Shown: positions 50,901 through 60,978, counted from the stretch's first letter. The stretch: DNA of 64,000 nucleotides from Chengkuizengella sp. SCS-71B (GCF_040100845.1 NZ_JAZHSH010000001.1:992001-1056000), one strand, 5' to 3'. Notes: a model not told the origin generated them from the sequence alone. Made by a program: numbers and translations.

Positions 50901-51512
50901 GAGAAGATCGCCAAATTAAATACGGATGAGATACATCTACTAGGTGAGATAAAGGAAAATACCAATGCTAAAGTAGTAGGTATGATTACATCTTTTAGAA
51001 TGATTTTAACAAAGAAAGGTCAACAGATGGCTTTTATGGAATTAGAGGATCGTATCGCTAAAATAGAAGCAGTTATTTTCCCTGAAACGTGGAAAAAATA
51101 TGGGAAAAACATTGAAAAAGGGAATATTGTGTATCTAGAAGGAAAAATACAACATCAAGATGAAGGTGTAAAAATCTTAGCACAGTGTGTTTTTTCAATA
51201 AATGACATTAATCAACAAATTGTTATCAAAGAAAGTCCAAAACAGGAGTACTCTGAGAAAAAGAAAAAAAATAAACTGAATAATAAGCAACAAGTATACA
51301 TTAAGATTATGGAAATGAATCAAAGTGTTGAAAAATTAGTGAAGCTAAAAAAAATGTTGAAAAATCATTCAGGCCCTCTAGAGGTCATATTATTTTATGA
51401 ACAAACCCATAAGGTTGTAGCATTAAATGAATCATTTAATATAAAACCTTCACAAGAGCTTTTTACAGCTATCGAAGCATTCTTAGGAAAGGGAACAGTA
51501 AAAGTGAGATAA
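48000..51512 (+). CDS. dnaE: DNA polymerase III alpha subunit DnaE
   Basis: 1170 aa, ATG at 48000 with AAGGAG 10 nt upstream. PHP domain at the N-terminus (FTHLHVHSEYSLLDG); catalytic palm with GPGRGSSAGSLVAYVL and the three-Asp region MPDIDIDFSDERREEV (~400-415); the fingers GIFQLESSGVRRVLKELKP; C-terminal OB-fold (~985 onward, KVVGMITSFRMILTKKGQQM). Length is close to the family. Replicative polymerase, here alone without polC (expected elsewhere). Divergent from ytrHI as in B. subtilis. Confidence 0.95.
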   Translation: MESFTHLHVHSEYSLLDGAARIDELTKRASELSMSALALTDHGVMYGALPFYKSCLKNNIKPIIGCEVYFTAESLHEKKSRKESPIYHLILLCKNEKGYQNLMKICSIAHLKGHHYKPRIDEQYLKQHAEGLICLSACLGGEVSQHLLHEEWDKAQKAAKRYHSIFGEDFYLELQDHGVFEQKKVLNNMIKLSREMGIQLVATNDVHYIKQEDYSVQDVLICIGTGKTLEDSHRMKFQTDQLYLKSQSEMNDLFSFVPEAIHNTKVIENKCNLQLELGASILPQYAPIPEGFNSYTYLNMLCEEGLLRRYKGLQAWENQSFQAKVKERLDYELRVIQKMGYSDYFLIVWDFIRFAHEKNIMTGPGRGSSAGSLVAYVLNITNVDPIRYQLLFERFLNPERISMPDIDIDFSDERREEVIEYVVQKYGSEHVAQIITFGTMAAKAAVRDVGRVLNFPYQEVDKTAKMIPNQLGITIDKAISYNPDLKSVYERNEKITELLNMASKVEGFPRHVSTHAAGVVISKEPLTNYVPLQEGTDLIPLTQYPMEQLESIGLLKMDFLGLRTLSIIERTLDWIKQQFDVDIDLEKLNVNDATTYEMLSKGETTGIFQLESSGVRRVLKELKPSEFEDIISVLALYRPGPMEFIPKYIQGKHKQIKVEYPHSSLKTILSDTYGIIVYQEQIMQIASKMAGFSLGEADLLRRAVSKKKREELIKQREVFVTGSINEGYAETEANKVYDMIVRFADYGFPRAHATAYGVLAFQTAFLKAHYPVQFMSAMLTSVIGNQGKLAEYIDECRRMNIKVLPPDVNESDILFTPVTKKNSNDQWKGKIRFGLAAIKNVGTTAMKSIINERQISPFEDLLDFCKKVDLKACNTRVIESLVLSGAFDFLPGHRAQLLAMLDETVDAAMKWKKEREDLQIHLFGLTEEMNWTIEYPDVLAFTETQRLEQEREMLGFFVSGHPLDAFQEKIAKLNTDEIHLLGEIKENTNAKVVGMITSFRMILTKKGQQMAFMELEDRIAKIEAVIFPETWKKYGKNIEKGNIVYLEGKIQHQDEGVKILAQCVFSINDINQQIVIKESPKQEYSEKKKKNKLNNKQQVYIKIMEMNQSVEKLVKLKKMLKNHSGPLEVILFYEQTHKVVALNESFNIKPSQELFTAIEAFLGKGTVKVR

Positions 51513-51664
51513 TTGGGTATCATAAAACAAATCACATATTGATCAACTTTCATTACTTTACAATTCGTAAAATCTAGGATAAGCTTTGTTATGGGGAAGG
51601 ATAAGGATTATCGAGATACTTTAATCTATAAAATTACAAAACAAATTCAGGAGGTTCTTCATTC

Positions 51665-51853
51665 ATGTGGACAGTAATTTATATTGCACCTACTGAAAAA
51701 ATGGCAGAGCGATTAAAGGATAACCTGACAACCGAAGGTTTTTTTGTGAAAATTAAATCAAGCGGACTATCCAAAAATCAATTTGAAATATTGGTCCCTG
51801 AGGGAGAAGTAGAAGAAGTACAGGAGGTATTAGGCACCCTGCTTCACAAATAA
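51665..51853 (+). CDS. Small conserved protein upstream of accD
   Basis: 62 aa, ATG behind AGGAGG. WTVIYIAPTEKMAERLKDNL, then LTTEGFFVKIKSSGLSKN and EILVPEGEVEEVQEVL form a ferredoxin-like beta-alpha-beta-beta-alpha pattern similar to DUF2007-type or other small signal proteins. Such a gene is usual between dnaE and accD in Paenibacillus-like genomes. Function unknown. Confidence 0.65.
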   Translation: MWTVIYIAPTEKMAERLKDNLTTEGFFVKIKSSGLSKNQFEILVPEGEVEEVQEVLGTLLHK

Positions 51854-51931
51854 CCAGCCCAAAATACATACATGTTTTAATCTTATAAAAAATGAGTGTA
51901 AAAAAAATAAAACGCCTTGTGAGGTGTAATA

Positions 51932-52804
51932 GTGTTTAAAGATCTATTTAATAAAAAAAGAAAATATGCAATCATTCCTTCTGAAAACTCCAAACGAGAC
52001 AATATTCCAGAGGGATTAATGAACAAATGTCCAGAATGTGGGACGATTCAATTTAATAAAGAGTTAGAAAAAAATTTAAAAGTTTGCTCAGGTTGTGGTT
52101 ATCATTTTAGATTAAATGCCAAAGAAAGATTTCAAATCACATTGGATGATGGAAGATTATTTGAATATGACAGTGATATGATTTCTGAAGATCCATTAGA
52201 TTTTCCAGGTTATAAAGAGAAAATAGCTAAACATCAAGAAAAAACAGGTTCAAAGGATGCAGTCATTACAGGAGAAGGAACGATAGGAGGATTTCCTGTC
52301 GTAGTGGCAGGGATGAGCTTTGAGTTTTTTGGCGGTAGCATGGGATCTGTTGTAGGTGAAAAAGTGACTAGAGCCATTGAAACAGCAATGAATAAAAACT
52401 ATCCATTGCTTATTTTTTCTACATCTGGTGGAGCTAGAATGGAAGAAAGTATCCTAAGTTTAATGCAAATGGCTAAAACAAGCGCAGCAATCCAAAAATT
52501 TAGTGATCAAGGTGGATTATATATTTCCATTATTACAGATCCTACTTTTGGGGGCGTTCCTGCCAGTTTTGCAATGTTAGGAGATTATATTATTGCAGAA
52601 CCAGGTGCTGCTTCTGGATTTACTGGCAGACGAGTGATTGAGCAAACCATTAGACAAAAATTGCCAGAAACATTCCAAACTGCGGAATTTAATTTAAAGC
52701 ATGGGCAACTGGACAAAGTTGTTTCACGCGATCAAATGAAAAACACGTTAATTAAATTATTGGATTTACATTTAACAAAGGAGGAAACCGAATATGGCGA
52801 ATGA
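51932..52804 (+). CDS. accD: Acetyl-CoA carboxylase carboxyltransferase subunit beta
   Basis: 290 aa, GTG start. Zinc ribbon CPEC (residues ~30-33) and CSGC (~49-52) with 15 residues between; crotonase-like domain with [20 protein letters not shown] and [20 protein letters not shown]. Partner of AccA in malonyl-CoA synthesis for fatty acids. Ends inside accA (11-nt overlap), so the subunits are translationally coupled. Confidence 0.95.
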   Translation: MFKDLFNKKRKYAIIPSENSKRDNIPEGLMNKCPECGTIQFNKELEKNLKVCSGCGYHFRLNAKERFQITLDDGRLFEYDSDMISEDPLDFPGYKEKIAKHQEKTGSKDAVITGEGTIGGFPVVVAGMSFEFFGGSMGSVVGEKVTRAIETAMNKNYPLLIFSTSGGARMEESILSLMQMAKTSAAIQKFSDQGGLYISIITDPTFGGVPASFAMLGDYIIAEPGAASGFTGRRVIEQTIRQKLPETFQTAEFNLKHGQLDKVVSRDQMKNTLIKLLDLHLTKEETEYGE

Positions 52805-53762
52805 GCTGCCATTTGAAAAACCTCTTATAGATTTACGTGCAAAAATTAATGAAATACGTAAATTTGGAATTGAGAAAGAGATTGATATATCAGAAGAGAT
52901 TAATCGCCTTGAACAAAGATATACGGACTTGGAGGAAGAGATTTTTTCTAATTTGACAGTCTCACAAAAGATACTAATAGCAAGGCACCCCTTGCGTCCT
53001 ACCACTTTAGATTATGTTCAACATATATTTGATGATTTTATTGAATTGCATGGAGATCGTTCTTATGGGGATGATTTAGCGATTGTTGGTGGAATAGCCA
53101 AGTTGAATGGCCAACCTGTAACGATTGTTGGTCATCAAAAAGGGAAAGACACGAAGGATAATATTGCAAGGAATTTCGGAATGCCTCACCCTGAAGGATT
53201 CCGTAAAGGATTGCGATTAATGAATCAAGCAAATAAATTTAAAAGACCTATTATTACCTTTATTGACACCCCAGGTGCATATCCTGGCGGTGCTGCAGAA
53301 GAAAGAGGTCAGGCCGAAGCCATTGCAAAGAACTTATTCGATATGGCTGGTTTTGAAGTGCCTATTATTTGTATTGTTATTGGCGAAGGTGGAAGTGGAG
53401 GGGCTCTGGCTTTAGGCGTAGGAAATCGAGTTCTTATGTTAGAGAACGCCATTTATTCTGTTAGCAGCCCAGAAGCTGCTGCATCTATTCTTTACAAAGA
53501 TGCTTCCAAATCTCTTCTTGCCGCAGAATCCATGAGAATAACAGCAAATCATATTCTTAACTTTGGAGTTGCTGATGATATCATTCCGGAACCAAAAGGA
53601 GGAGCTCATCAGAACGAAAAAGAGCAAGCTGAGATGATAAAAAAATCCATACTGAAACATCTCGAACAACTTAATGGACTGGATGAATTTGAAATAAAAG
53701 AAGATAGATATAATAAATTTAGGAAAATTGGGAGTTTTACTATGCTTGAAAGTGTATATTAG
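52794..53762 (+). CDS. accA: Acetyl-CoA carboxylase carboxyltransferase subunit alpha
   Basis: 322 aa, ATG behind AAAGGAGG inside accD. Motifs: [55 protein letters not shown] and [15 protein letters not shown]. With AccD it transfers the carboxyl group from biotin to acetyl-CoA. pyk follows after 23 nt; pfkA, which usually lies between them in Bacillales, is missing. Confidence 0.95.
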   Translation: MANELPFEKPLIDLRAKINEIRKFGIEKEIDISEEINRLEQRYTDLEEEIFSNLTVSQKILIARHPLRPTTLDYVQHIFDDFIELHGDRSYGDDLAIVGGIAKLNGQPVTIVGHQKGKDTKDNIARNFGMPHPEGFRKGLRLMNQANKFKRPIITFIDTPGAYPGGAAEERGQAEAIAKNLFDMAGFEVPIICIVIGEGGSGGALALGVGNRVLMLENAIYSVSSPEAAASILYKDASKSLLAAESMRITANHILNFGVADDIIPEPKGGAHQNEKEQAEMIKKSILKHLEQLNGLDEFEIKEDRYNKFRKIGSFTMLESVY

Positions 53763-53785
53763 TTTGGACTAGGAGGAGTAGATAC

Positions 53786-55540
53786 ATGCGTAAAACAAAA
53801 ATAGTATGTACTTTAGGACCGGCAAGTGATTCATTGGAAAAAACAAAAGAGCTAATTCAATCAGGGTTGAATGTAGGAAGATTAAATTTTTCACATGGAG
53901 ATTTTGAAGAGCATGGAAAACGAATCATAAACATAAGAAAAGCTAGTGAGGAATTAGGAAAGACAGTTGCTATTTTATTAGATACTAAAGGGCCTGAAAT
54001 TAGGACAGGGAAATTAAAGGAAGATAAAGTTCAACTTGTTGCCAATGAATATATTACTTTAACCACAGAAGAAATTCAAGGTGATCAGAATCGTGTTGCA
54101 ATTACTTATGATAAACTTCCTTCAGAAGTCCATATCGGATCAACGATATTAATCGATGATGGATTAATTGGTTTGGAGGTTGTAGAAGTCCAAGATACTG
54201 AAATTAAGTGTCAAATTGTAAACGGCGGTTTGCTTGGTAGTAGAAAGGGTGTAAATGTACCTGGAGTAAAAATTTCTTTGCCTGGTATTACTGAAAAGGA
54301 TACCAATGATATTATATTTGGAATTGAACAAGGAGTTGACTTTATAGCAGCTTCATTTGTTCGAAAAGCAAGTGATGTATTAGAAATTAGAGATTTATTA
54401 CAGCGTTATAATGCCCAGCATATACATATTATTTCAAAGATTGAAAACCAAGAAGGTGTAGACAATCTTGATGAAATTTTAGAAGTGTCAGATGGTTTGA
54501 TGGTGGCACGTGGAGATCTTGGAGTTGAAATCCCAGCTGAAGAAGTACCCTTAGTTCAAAAACGAATGATAGAGAAATGTAACCAAGCAGGTAAACCGGT
54601 TATTACAGCTACACAAATGCTTGATTCTATGCAGCGTAATCCTCGCCCAACTAGAGCAGAAGCGAGTGATGTTGCTAACGCGATATTTGATGGAACGGAT
54701 GCTATCATGTTGTCAGGAGAAACTGCACAGGGAAAATATCCATTTCAGTCAGTACAAACGATGGCTCGAATTGCTGAAAAAGCAGAATCTGCGCTAGAAT
54801 ATAGAGAAATCTTCTTAAAGCAAGCGAGTATTCAGCAAATTACTGTAACAGAATCGATAAGCCAATCCGTTGCGAACTCAGCTTTAGATTTAAATGCAAA
54901 AGCTATTTTCACCTCTACACAAAGTGGTTATACAGCACGTATGGTTTCTAAATATCGTCCAAAGTCCCCTATTATTGCAGTGACTCCTGATGAGCAGGTT
55001 ATGCGTCGTTTATCCTTAGTGTGGGGAGTAAATCCAGTAAAAGGAGAACAGGCAGATTCTACAGATAAAATGTTTGAACTTGCAGTAAACAGTGGTTTAA
55101 AAGCTGGATATGTTCAATTTGGAGATTTAGTAGTGATTACAGCTGGAGTACCAATTGGACGTTCTGGAACAACAAATTTAATTAAAATTCATCATATTGG
55201 TAAAATGATTGCTAGAGGTCAAGGCATTGGTAGTTATAGTGTAACAGGAAAAGTTGTTGCAGCTCGTACACCAGAAGATGCTAATGAAAAGGTCACAGAA
55301 GGATGTATATTAGTAGCCGCTGGAACTGATAAGGAGTATGTCCCAGCCATGCAAAAAGCATCAGCAATTATAACTGAGACAGGTGGACTTACATCACATG
55401 CCGCAGTGGTAGGTGTTGAATTAGGCATTCCTGTTATTGTCAATGTAGAAAATGCCCTAAATATATTAAAAGATGGCATGGATGTTTCTGTATATAGTGA
55501 ACAAGGCTTCATTTATTCTGGAAAATCAGAAACTTTATAA
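53786..55540 (+). CDS. pyk: Pyruvate kinase
   Basis: 584 aa, ATG behind AGGAGG. Catalytic core: [52 protein letters not shown] and [20 protein letters not shown]. Residues ~475-584 form an extra PEP-utiliser-like mobile domain ([20 protein letters not shown]), typical of Bacillales pyruvate kinases. Converts PEP and ADP to pyruvate and ATP. Terminator at 55562. Confidence 0.95.
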   Translation: MRKTKIVCTLGPASDSLEKTKELIQSGLNVGRLNFSHGDFEEHGKRIINIRKASEELGKTVAILLDTKGPEIRTGKLKEDKVQLVANEYITLTTEEIQGDQNRVAITYDKLPSEVHIGSTILIDDGLIGLEVVEVQDTEIKCQIVNGGLLGSRKGVNVPGVKISLPGITEKDTNDIIFGIEQGVDFIAASFVRKASDVLEIRDLLQRYNAQHIHIISKIENQEGVDNLDEILEVSDGLMVARGDLGVEIPAEEVPLVQKRMIEKCNQAGKPVITATQMLDSMQRNPRPTRAEASDVANAIFDGTDAIMLSGETAQGKYPFQSVQTMARIAEKAESALEYREIFLKQASIQQITVTESISQSVANSALDLNAKAIFTSTQSGYTARMVSKYRPKSPIIAVTPDEQVMRRLSLVWGVNPVKGEQADSTDKMFELAVNSGLKAGYVQFGDLVVITAGVPIGRSGTTNLIKIHHIGKMIARGQGIGSYSVTGKVVAARTPEDANEKVTEGCILVAAGTDKEYVPAMQKASAIITETGGLTSHAAVVGVELGIPVIVNVENALNILKDGMDVSVYSEQGFIYSGKSETL

Positions 55541-55561
55541 TAGTTTAACTTAACGTTCGAG

Positions 55562-55597
55562 GAGCTTGGTCAGGTCGAATCTGACTGGCTCTTTTTA
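55562..55597 (+). terminator. Terminator of the accDA-pyk unit
   Basis: GAGCTTGGTCAG pairs with CTGACTGGCTC around a 7-nt loop, followed by T5. Confidence 0.85.
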
Positions 55598-55640
55598 TTA
55601 TGGTAAAATATATATATTGGACAAAGTAGGAGGGATACTA

Positions 55641-56078
55641 GTGGAGACAACAGAATGGCAAAAGCATTCGGTAAGGGTCAGATACCAAGAAACAGATCAA
55701 ATGGGTGTAGTACACCATGGAAATTATTTGAATTGGTTTGAAATAGGAAGGACAGAATATGTAAGAGCAATGGGTTATAGTTATAGAGAGATTGAGAAAT
55801 TAGGTCTATACCTTCCTGTTGTTGATATACAAATGAGCTTTAGGAAACCAGCTAGATACGATGATATGATTGATATATATACAAAAGTGGATGAATTTAC
55901 GAACAAAAAAATCATTTTTGAAGTTGAAGTTAGAAAGGGAGAGGATCTTCTAGTTACAGGAAAAACAGTACATGTATGGTTAAATTCACAATGGAGAACG
56001 GTTCGTTTGGATGAAGAAGCACCAGAAATATTTGAACACCTGACAAAAGGGGCTGTGGTGACTGACAAAGTAAAATGA
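55641..56078 (+). CDS. Acyl-CoA thioesterase, YbgC/4HBT family
   Basis: 145 aa, GTG at 55641 with GGAGGG 8 nt upstream. VRYQETDQMGVVHHGNYLNW (catalytic Asp/His region) followed by RTEYVRAMGYSY and FRKPARYDDMIDI mark the hotdog-fold thioesterase family. The substrate is probably a short acyl-CoA. Cotranscribed with fxsA, which starts 13 nt later. Confidence 0.85.
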   Translation: METTEWQKHSVRVRYQETDQMGVVHHGNYLNWFEIGRTEYVRAMGYSYREIEKLGLYLPVVDIQMSFRKPARYDDMIDIYTKVDEFTNKKIIFEVEVRKGEDLLVTGKTVHVWLNSQWRTVRLDEEAPEIFEHLTKGAVVTDKVK

Positions 56079-56091
56079 GGGAGATGTGATT

Positions 56092-56478
56092 ATGTTTCGT
56101 TTACTCGTTGTCATTATGATCGTTGTACCTGCTATTGAAATTTTGGGACTAATAACAGTAGGAGGTTTAATTGGTGGCTTTGAAACTTTTATTTTAATAT
56201 TACTTACTGGATTTGTAGGTGCTTTTTTAGCAAAAAATGAAGGGTCCAAGGTCATGAATCAAGCTCGATTTGAAATGTCTAATGGTCGGGTTCCAGCAGG
56301 TTCTATTTTAGATGGGATATGTATATTTTCTGGCGGACTCCTTTTGCTTACTCCTGGGTTTTTAACAGATACTGTAGGATTTTTGCTTGTATTACCTATG
56401 ACAAGGGGCTTTTTCAAAGGCTGGATTTTGTATTTTATAAAAAAACTAATGTCCAGAGGAACGATCATCCGTTTTTAG
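56092..56478 (+). CDS. fxsA: FxsA family membrane protein
   Basis: 128 aa, ATG at 56092 with GAGGGAG 8 nt upstream. Pattern: LLVVIMIVVPAIEILGLI, then LILLTGFVGAFLAKNEGSKV and GGLLLLTPGFLTDTVGFLLV. In E. coli FxsA blocks phage F-exclusion; in Bacillales the homologue lies between pyk and citZ as here. Confidence 0.85.
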   Translation: MFRLLVVIMIVVPAIEILGLITVGGLIGGFETFILILLTGFVGAFLAKNEGSKVMNQARFEMSNGRVPAGSILDGICIFSGGLLLLTPGFLTDTVGFLLVLPMTRGFFKGWILYFIKKLMSRGTIIRF

Positions 56479-56539
56479 AGTATGTTTTTAAGATGAAAAC
56501 AAAGTATATATGAGAATTCCGTATGGAATAAAATAATCT

Positions 56540-56554
56540 TTATAATAATGATAA
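56540..56554. promoter_or_regulatory. PerR-type box candidate upstream of citZ
   Basis: TTATAATAATGATAA matches the PerR consensus TTATAATNATTATAA in all but one position; it lies ~140 nt before citZ. In AT-rich DNA it could be a coincidence. Confidence 0.3.
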
Positions 56555-56692
56555 TGAAGTTTTATGTCCAGATGAGTTCACAATTTGTATGAAATCCTTT
56601 ATCATTAACATGAATGATTATTAATCTATAAGGGTAAATATTTGGATGTTCAAATTCAAGTAAATTAATCTTTAAATAAAGGAGAGTATATA

Positions 56693-57808
56693 ATGACAGC
56701 ACCTACAAAAGGTCTAGAGGGTATCGTTGCGACTACTTCATCTGTTAGCTCCATTATCGATGGTGTATTAACATATCGTGGCATTAACATTGATGATTTA
56801 GCTGAAAAAGGTACTTTTGAAGAAATTGTTTATTTATTGTGGTTTGGCAAATTACCAAATCAGACAGAATTAGAAGAATTCAAGAACCAATTAGTTGAAA
56901 ATATGGTGATTCCTAATGAAGTTTTAGATCAAATTAAACTTTTCCCTAAAGATGCAAACGCGATGGCCGCACTTCGTACAGCTGTTTCAAGCTTAGCATT
57001 ATATGATGAAGAAGCAGAGGATATGAGCAAGGAAGCAAATGTAAGAAAAGCAATTCGTCTACAGGCTAAAATTCCGACAATCATTTCTGCTTTTGCAAGA
57101 ATTAGAGAAGGAAAAGAACCAATTCAACCTAAAAAGGATGTATCTCTTTGTTATAACTTCTTATACACACTTACTGGTGAGGAGCCAGATCCTGTTGCGA
57201 TAGAAGCTTTAGATAAAGCCTTAATTTTACACGCTGATCATGAATTAAATGCTTCAACTTTTGCTTCTCGTGTAACGGTTGCAACATTATCTGATGTTTA
57301 TTCAGGTGTTACATCTGCCATTGGTACATTAAAAGGACCTCTTCATGGTGGAGCAAATGAGGCAGTAATGGTGATGTTAGAAGAAATAGAGACCATTGAA
57401 AATGCTGAACCATACATTGAAAAGAAATTAGAAAATAAAGAAAAAATCATGGGATTTGGACATCGTGTTTATAAAACAGGTGATCCTAGAGCAAAACATT
57501 TACAAAAAATGTCTTATGAATTAGGTAAAATCACTGGCAATATGAAGTGGTATGATATGTCTACTATCATTGACAAAATGATTACTGAGAAAAAAGGATT
57601 AAAACCAAACACTGACTTTTATTCAGCTTCTGTGTACACATCCTTACAGATTCCACGTGATTTATTTACACCTATTTTTGCATTTAGTCGTGTATCTGGT
57701 TGGACAGCTCACATTCTAGAGCAATTAGACAACAATCGTTTAATTCGTCCTCGTGCAGAATATATTGGACCATCTAGCCAACCATATGTCGATATAGAAA
57801 ACAGATAA
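56693..57808 (+). CDS. citZ: Citrate synthase
   Basis: 371 aa, ATG behind AAAGGAGAG. Catalytic residues lie in [32 protein letters not shown] and the Asp of [19 protein letters not shown]. Condenses oxaloacetate and acetyl-CoA. First gene of a citZ-icd-mdh cluster (gap of 38 nt to icd), the classic Bacillales arrangement. Confidence 0.95.
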   Translation: MTAPTKGLEGIVATTSSVSSIIDGVLTYRGINIDDLAEKGTFEEIVYLLWFGKLPNQTELEEFKNQLVENMVIPNEVLDQIKLFPKDANAMAALRTAVSSLALYDEEAEDMSKEANVRKAIRLQAKIPTIISAFARIREGKEPIQPKKDVSLCYNFLYTLTGEEPDPVAIEALDKALILHADHELNASTFASRVTVATLSDVYSGVTSAIGTLKGPLHGGANEAVMVMLEEIETIENAEPYIEKKLENKEKIMGFGHRVYKTGDPRAKHLQKMSYELGKITGNMKWYDMSTIIDKMITEKKGLKPNTDFYSASVYTSLQIPRDLFTPIFAFSRVSGWTAHILEQLDNNRLIRPRAEYIGPSSQPYVDIENR

Positions 57809-57846
57809 ATAAAATTTTTAAGCAGAATGAAGGAGGTACCTATTCA

Positions 57847-59145
57847 ATGGTACAATTCAAAATTTACGATCAACCAACAAACGGAGAAAAAATCACAATC
57901 GAAAATGGACAATTACAAGTCCCTAATAAACCAATCATTCCTTTTATTGAAGGAGACGGAACTGGTCCTGATATTTGGGCGGCTTCAAAACGTGTTTTAG
58001 ACGCTGCTGTAAAAAAAGCTTACAATGGTGAAAAAGAAATTGCTTGGTATGAGGTTTTTGCCGGTCAAAAATCTTTTGATAAATATAATGAATGGTTACC
58101 AGAGGATACTTTAACTGCAATTAGAGAATATTTTGTTGCTATTAAAGGCCCTTTAACCACACCAATTGGTGGAGGAATTCGTTCTTTAAACGTTGCTCTT
58201 CGTCAAGAATTAGATTTGTACACATGTTTACGCCCAGTTAGATACTTTGATGGTGTTCCTTCACCTGTCAAATTTCCTGAATTGGTTGATATGGCTATTT
58301 TCCGTGAGAATACTGAGGATATTTATGCAGGAATCGAATATGAACAAGGTTCAGATGAAGTGAAGAAGGTCATTGATTTCTTGCAAAAAGAAATGGGAGT
58401 GAACAAAATTCGTTTCCCTGAAACTTCAGGGATTGGAATTAAACCTGTTTCTTCTGAAGGAACAAAACGCCTTGTGAAGGGTGCAATCGAATATGCAATT
58501 AAACATGGACGTAAAAGTGTAACCTTAGTACATAAAGGTAATATTATGAAATTTACTGAAGGTGCATTTAAAAATTGGGGTTATGAAATAGCTGAAGAAG
58601 AATTCGGTGATAAAGTATTTACTTGGGGACAATATGATCGAATTCAAGAAGCTGAAGGTAAAGAGGCAGCGGATAAAGCACAAGATGATGCTCTTGCTGC
58701 AGGTAAGATTCTTGTGAAGGATGCCATTGCAGATATTGCACTACAACAAGTTCTTACTCGTCCGAAAGATTTTGATGTGATCGCTACATTGAATTTAAAT
58801 GGAGACTATTTATCTGATGCTTTAGCTGCTCAAGTAGGTGGTATTGGTATTGCTCCTGGAGCGAATATTAACTATGTTACTGGACATGCAATCTTTGAAG
58901 CTACTCATGGAACAGCTCCAAAATACGCTGGTTTAGATGTAGTTAATCCTGGTTCTGTCATTTTATCAGGTGTATTAATGCTTGAACATTTAGGTTGGAA
59001 AGAAGCTGCTGATTTAATTTACAAGGGTATGGAAACAGCAATTTCTAATAAAACAGTAACGTATGATTTTGAAAGATTAATGGAAAATGCTACAAAAGTG
59101 AAATGTTCTGAATTTGCAGATGAAATTATCAAACACATGGCTTAA
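57847..59145 (+). CDS. icd: Isocitrate dehydrogenase (NADP-type)
   Basis: 432 aa, ATG behind [25 protein letters not shown] at the N-terminus; substrate loop [20 protein letters not shown] with REN at [30 protein letters not shown]; and nucleotide-binding [13 protein letters not shown]. Oxidative decarboxylation of isocitrate in the TCA cycle. A hairpin lies between it and mdh. Confidence 0.95.
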   Translation: MVQFKIYDQPTNGEKITIENGQLQVPNKPIIPFIEGDGTGPDIWAASKRVLDAAVKKAYNGEKEIAWYEVFAGQKSFDKYNEWLPEDTLTAIREYFVAIKGPLTTPIGGGIRSLNVALRQELDLYTCLRPVRYFDGVPSPVKFPELVDMAIFRENTEDIYAGIEYEQGSDEVKKVIDFLQKEMGVNKIRFPETSGIGIKPVSSEGTKRLVKGAIEYAIKHGRKSVTLVHKGNIMKFTEGAFKNWGYEIAEEEFGDKVFTWGQYDRIQEAEGKEAADKAQDDALAAGKILVKDAIADIALQQVLTRPKDFDVIATLNLNGDYLSDALAAQVGGIGIAPGANINYVTGHAIFEATHGTAPKYAGLDVVNPGSVILSGVLMLEHLGWKEAADLIYKGMETAISNKTVTYDFERLMENATKVKCSEFADEIIKHMA

Positions 59146-59171
59146 AATAAAATAGTTTTTATGAATGAATA

Positions 59172-59195
59172 TCCCCTCACTGATTAGTGAGGGGA
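59172..59195 (+). terminator. Hairpin between icd and mdh
   Basis: TCCCCTCACT pairs with AGTGAGGGGA around GATT; no T run. It may attenuate or protect the mRNA end of icd. Confidence 0.5.
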
Positions 59196-59245
59196 CTTTA
59201 AAGAGTAAAAAAATAAAAAAATTACTTAAAAGAGGAGAATCTTAA

Positions 59246-60190
59246 ATGGCAATTCAAAGAAAAAAAATTGCAGTGGTAGGAGCAGGATTTACTGGAGCAA
59301 CTACTGCACTTATGTTAGCTCAAAAAGAATTGGGTGACGTAGTATTAATTGATATTCCACAATTAGAGAATCCTACAAAGGGTAAAGCGCTTGATATGTT
59401 AGAAGCAAGTCCAGTACAAGGTTTTGATAGTAATATCATTGGTACTTCTAGTTATGAGGATGCTAAGGATGCAGATGTAGTCATTATTACAGCAGGTATT
59501 GCTCGTAAACCTGGCATGAGTAGAGATGATTTAGTAAATACAAATGCAGGTATCATGAAATCAGTATGTGAGAATGTAAAAAAATATTGTCCAGATTCAT
59601 ATGTAATCATTTTAAGTAATCCAGTGGATGCTATGACTTATGTTGCATTTAACACTCTTGGATTCCCGAAAAATCGTGTCATTGGCCAGTCTGGTGTATT
59701 GGATGCAGCTCGTTACTTTACATTTATCTCTCAAGAATTGAATGTTTCTGTTGAGGATGTTCATGGATTTGTATTGGGTGGTCATGGGGATGATATGGTG
59801 CCACTAGTACGTTACACGAATGTAGCAGGTATTCCAATTGATAAATTAATTCCGGCTGATCGCATTGAAGCCATTGTTAAACGTACTCGTACAGGTGGAG
59901 GAGAAATTGTAGGCTTGCTTGGAAACGGAAGTGCATATTATGCACCAGCAGCTTCTCTAGTTCAAATGACGGAAGCCATTTTAAAAGATAAAAAACGTGT
60001 ATTACCTTCCATTGCATTTCTTGAAGGTGAATATGGATATGATAACTTATTTATCGGTGTTCCTACGATCCTTGGTGGAGATGGAATTGAAAAGATTATC
60101 GAATTAGAATTGACAGAAGAGGAAAAAACAGCTTTAGACAAGTCAGCAGAATCTGTTCGAAAAGTGATAAGTGTTGTAGACAACGGCTAA
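59246..60190 (+). CDS. mdh: Malate dehydrogenase
   Basis: 314 aa, ATG behind GAGGAGA. NAD-binding [34 protein letters not shown] (active loop Arg); catalytic His in [22 protein letters not shown]-like type malate dehydrogenase. Completes the TCA block, followed by a strong terminator. Confidence 0.95.
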   Translation: MAIQRKKIAVVGAGFTGATTALMLAQKELGDVVLIDIPQLENPTKGKALDMLEASPVQGFDSNIIGTSSYEDAKDADVVIITAGIARKPGMSRDDLVNTNAGIMKSVCENVKKYCPDSYVIILSNPVDAMTYVAFNTLGFPKNRVIGQSGVLDAARYFTFISQELNVSVEDVHGFVLGGHGDDMVPLVRYTNVAGIPIDKLIPADRIEAIVKRTRTGGGEIVGLLGNGSAYYAPAASLVQMTEAILKDKKRVLPSIAFLEGEYGYDNLFIGVPTILGGDGIEKIIELELTEEEKTALDKSAESVRKVISVVDNG

Positions 60191-60202
60191 ACATGATAGG
60201 AT

Positions 60203-60236
60203 AAAAAGAGTATGGATCATAATCCATACTCTTTTT
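60203..60236 (+). terminator. Terminator of mdh
   Basis: AAAAAGAGTATGGAT pairs with ATCCATACTCTTTTT. Confidence 0.9.
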
Positions 60237-60299
60237 ATGCCAAAATTCACCTATAGGTGCTGTGTTTTCTTCAAATCAAAATCATGGAGGGTTATTAAA

Positions 60300-60701
60300 A
60301 TGACTGGTTTTTTACATCTTCATACTACAGTAGGGTTATTGTTAATTGCTTACATATTACTTCCGTTTCTTATTTTAACTTTAAAAAATGGAAATGAAGG
60401 GATAGCAAAAGTATCTGTTTTTATTAATCGTATAGGAATGTACATATTAATCATAGCATTTTTGACAGGTGGTTATTTAATAAGTCAATTTGAAGGATAT
60501 TCTATCGCTTGGATGATTGTTGTAGTGTTATTGCTTCTAGTGATGTTTGCAATGACAGGCATGATGTCAAAACCATTGAAGCGAGCAAGAGATGGAAGTG
60601 CGATTGATGCGGATCATAAAAAGGCAAAAATGTTTAGTTTTATTAATGCAATTGCTGTATTAGTCATCCTTGTATTAATGTATAACCCTAGTCTGCTGTA
60701 A
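60300..60701 (+). CDS. Four-span membrane protein, unknown function
   Basis: 133 aa, ATG behind GGAGGG. Helices: LHTTVGLLLIAYILLPFLIL, IGMYILIIAFLTGGYLI, WMIVVVLLLLVMFAMTGM and INAIAVLVILVLMY, linked by basic loops. Conserved small membrane proteins of this size occur in Bacillales; none with a known role is recognised. It ends before the small-RNA region. Confidence 0.65.
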   Translation: MTGFLHLHTTVGLLLIAYILLPFLILTLKNGNEGIAKVSVFINRIGMYILIIAFLTGGYLISQFEGYSIAWMIVVVLLLLVMFAMTGMMSKPLKRARDGSAIDADHKKAKMFSFINAIAVLVILVLMYNPSLL

Positions 60702-60731
60702 TTTAAAATGTGTACTAGTCTATGGATACTT

Positions 60732-60765
60732 GTCTATACCAAATGAAAGGTTTGAACATAGTATA
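60732..60765 (+). promoter_or_regulatory. Sigma-K-like promoter of candidate small RNA copy C
   Basis: GTCTATACCAA lies 25 nt before CATAGTATA; mACm is TACC with 16-nt spacing. Confidence 0.6.
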
Positions 60766-60772
60766 TTTAAGT

Positions 60773-60857
60773 AATGAGAAGGTTTAATGATATTTCTACC
60801 ACCAATACGCTCATTTTACCTCAAGACCTCACTATTGTATAAAGTAGTGAGGTTTTT
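60773..60857 (+). ncRNA. Candidate sporulation small RNA, copy C
   Basis: A ~85-nt unit between the promoter and the hairpin at 60825-60857 (ACCTCACTA/TAGTGAGGT then T5). It contains ACGCTCATTTTACCTCAAG, comparable to the ACGCACTCAT segment of copy A. A 22-codon ATG frame is present but has no ribosome site and is not conserved. Copy C is 41 kb from copy B and outside the phage-like DNA. Confidence 0.45.
60825..60857 (+). terminator. CCTCACTA-family terminator of copy C
   Basis: GACCTCACTA pairs with TAGTGAGGTT around a 10-nt loop, T5 follows. Confidence 0.8.
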
Positions 60858-60941
60858 CTATGTCTGATTAAAAATTATTTCTAATATTTGATCCTAAATG
60901 TCGAGGTTCCAATGAAATTGGGTACTTTCATCAATATACTA

Positions 60942-60974
60942 GTCCATACAAATTGAATTTTCCAACATAAAATA
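60942..60974 (+). promoter_or_regulatory. Sigma-K-like promoter D (no gene seen)
   Basis: GTCCATACAA lies 24 nt before CATAAAATA. The next structure is a hairpin 5 nt later, and no ORF follows before the convergent gene. Confidence 0.5.
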
Positions 60975-60978
60975 TATT

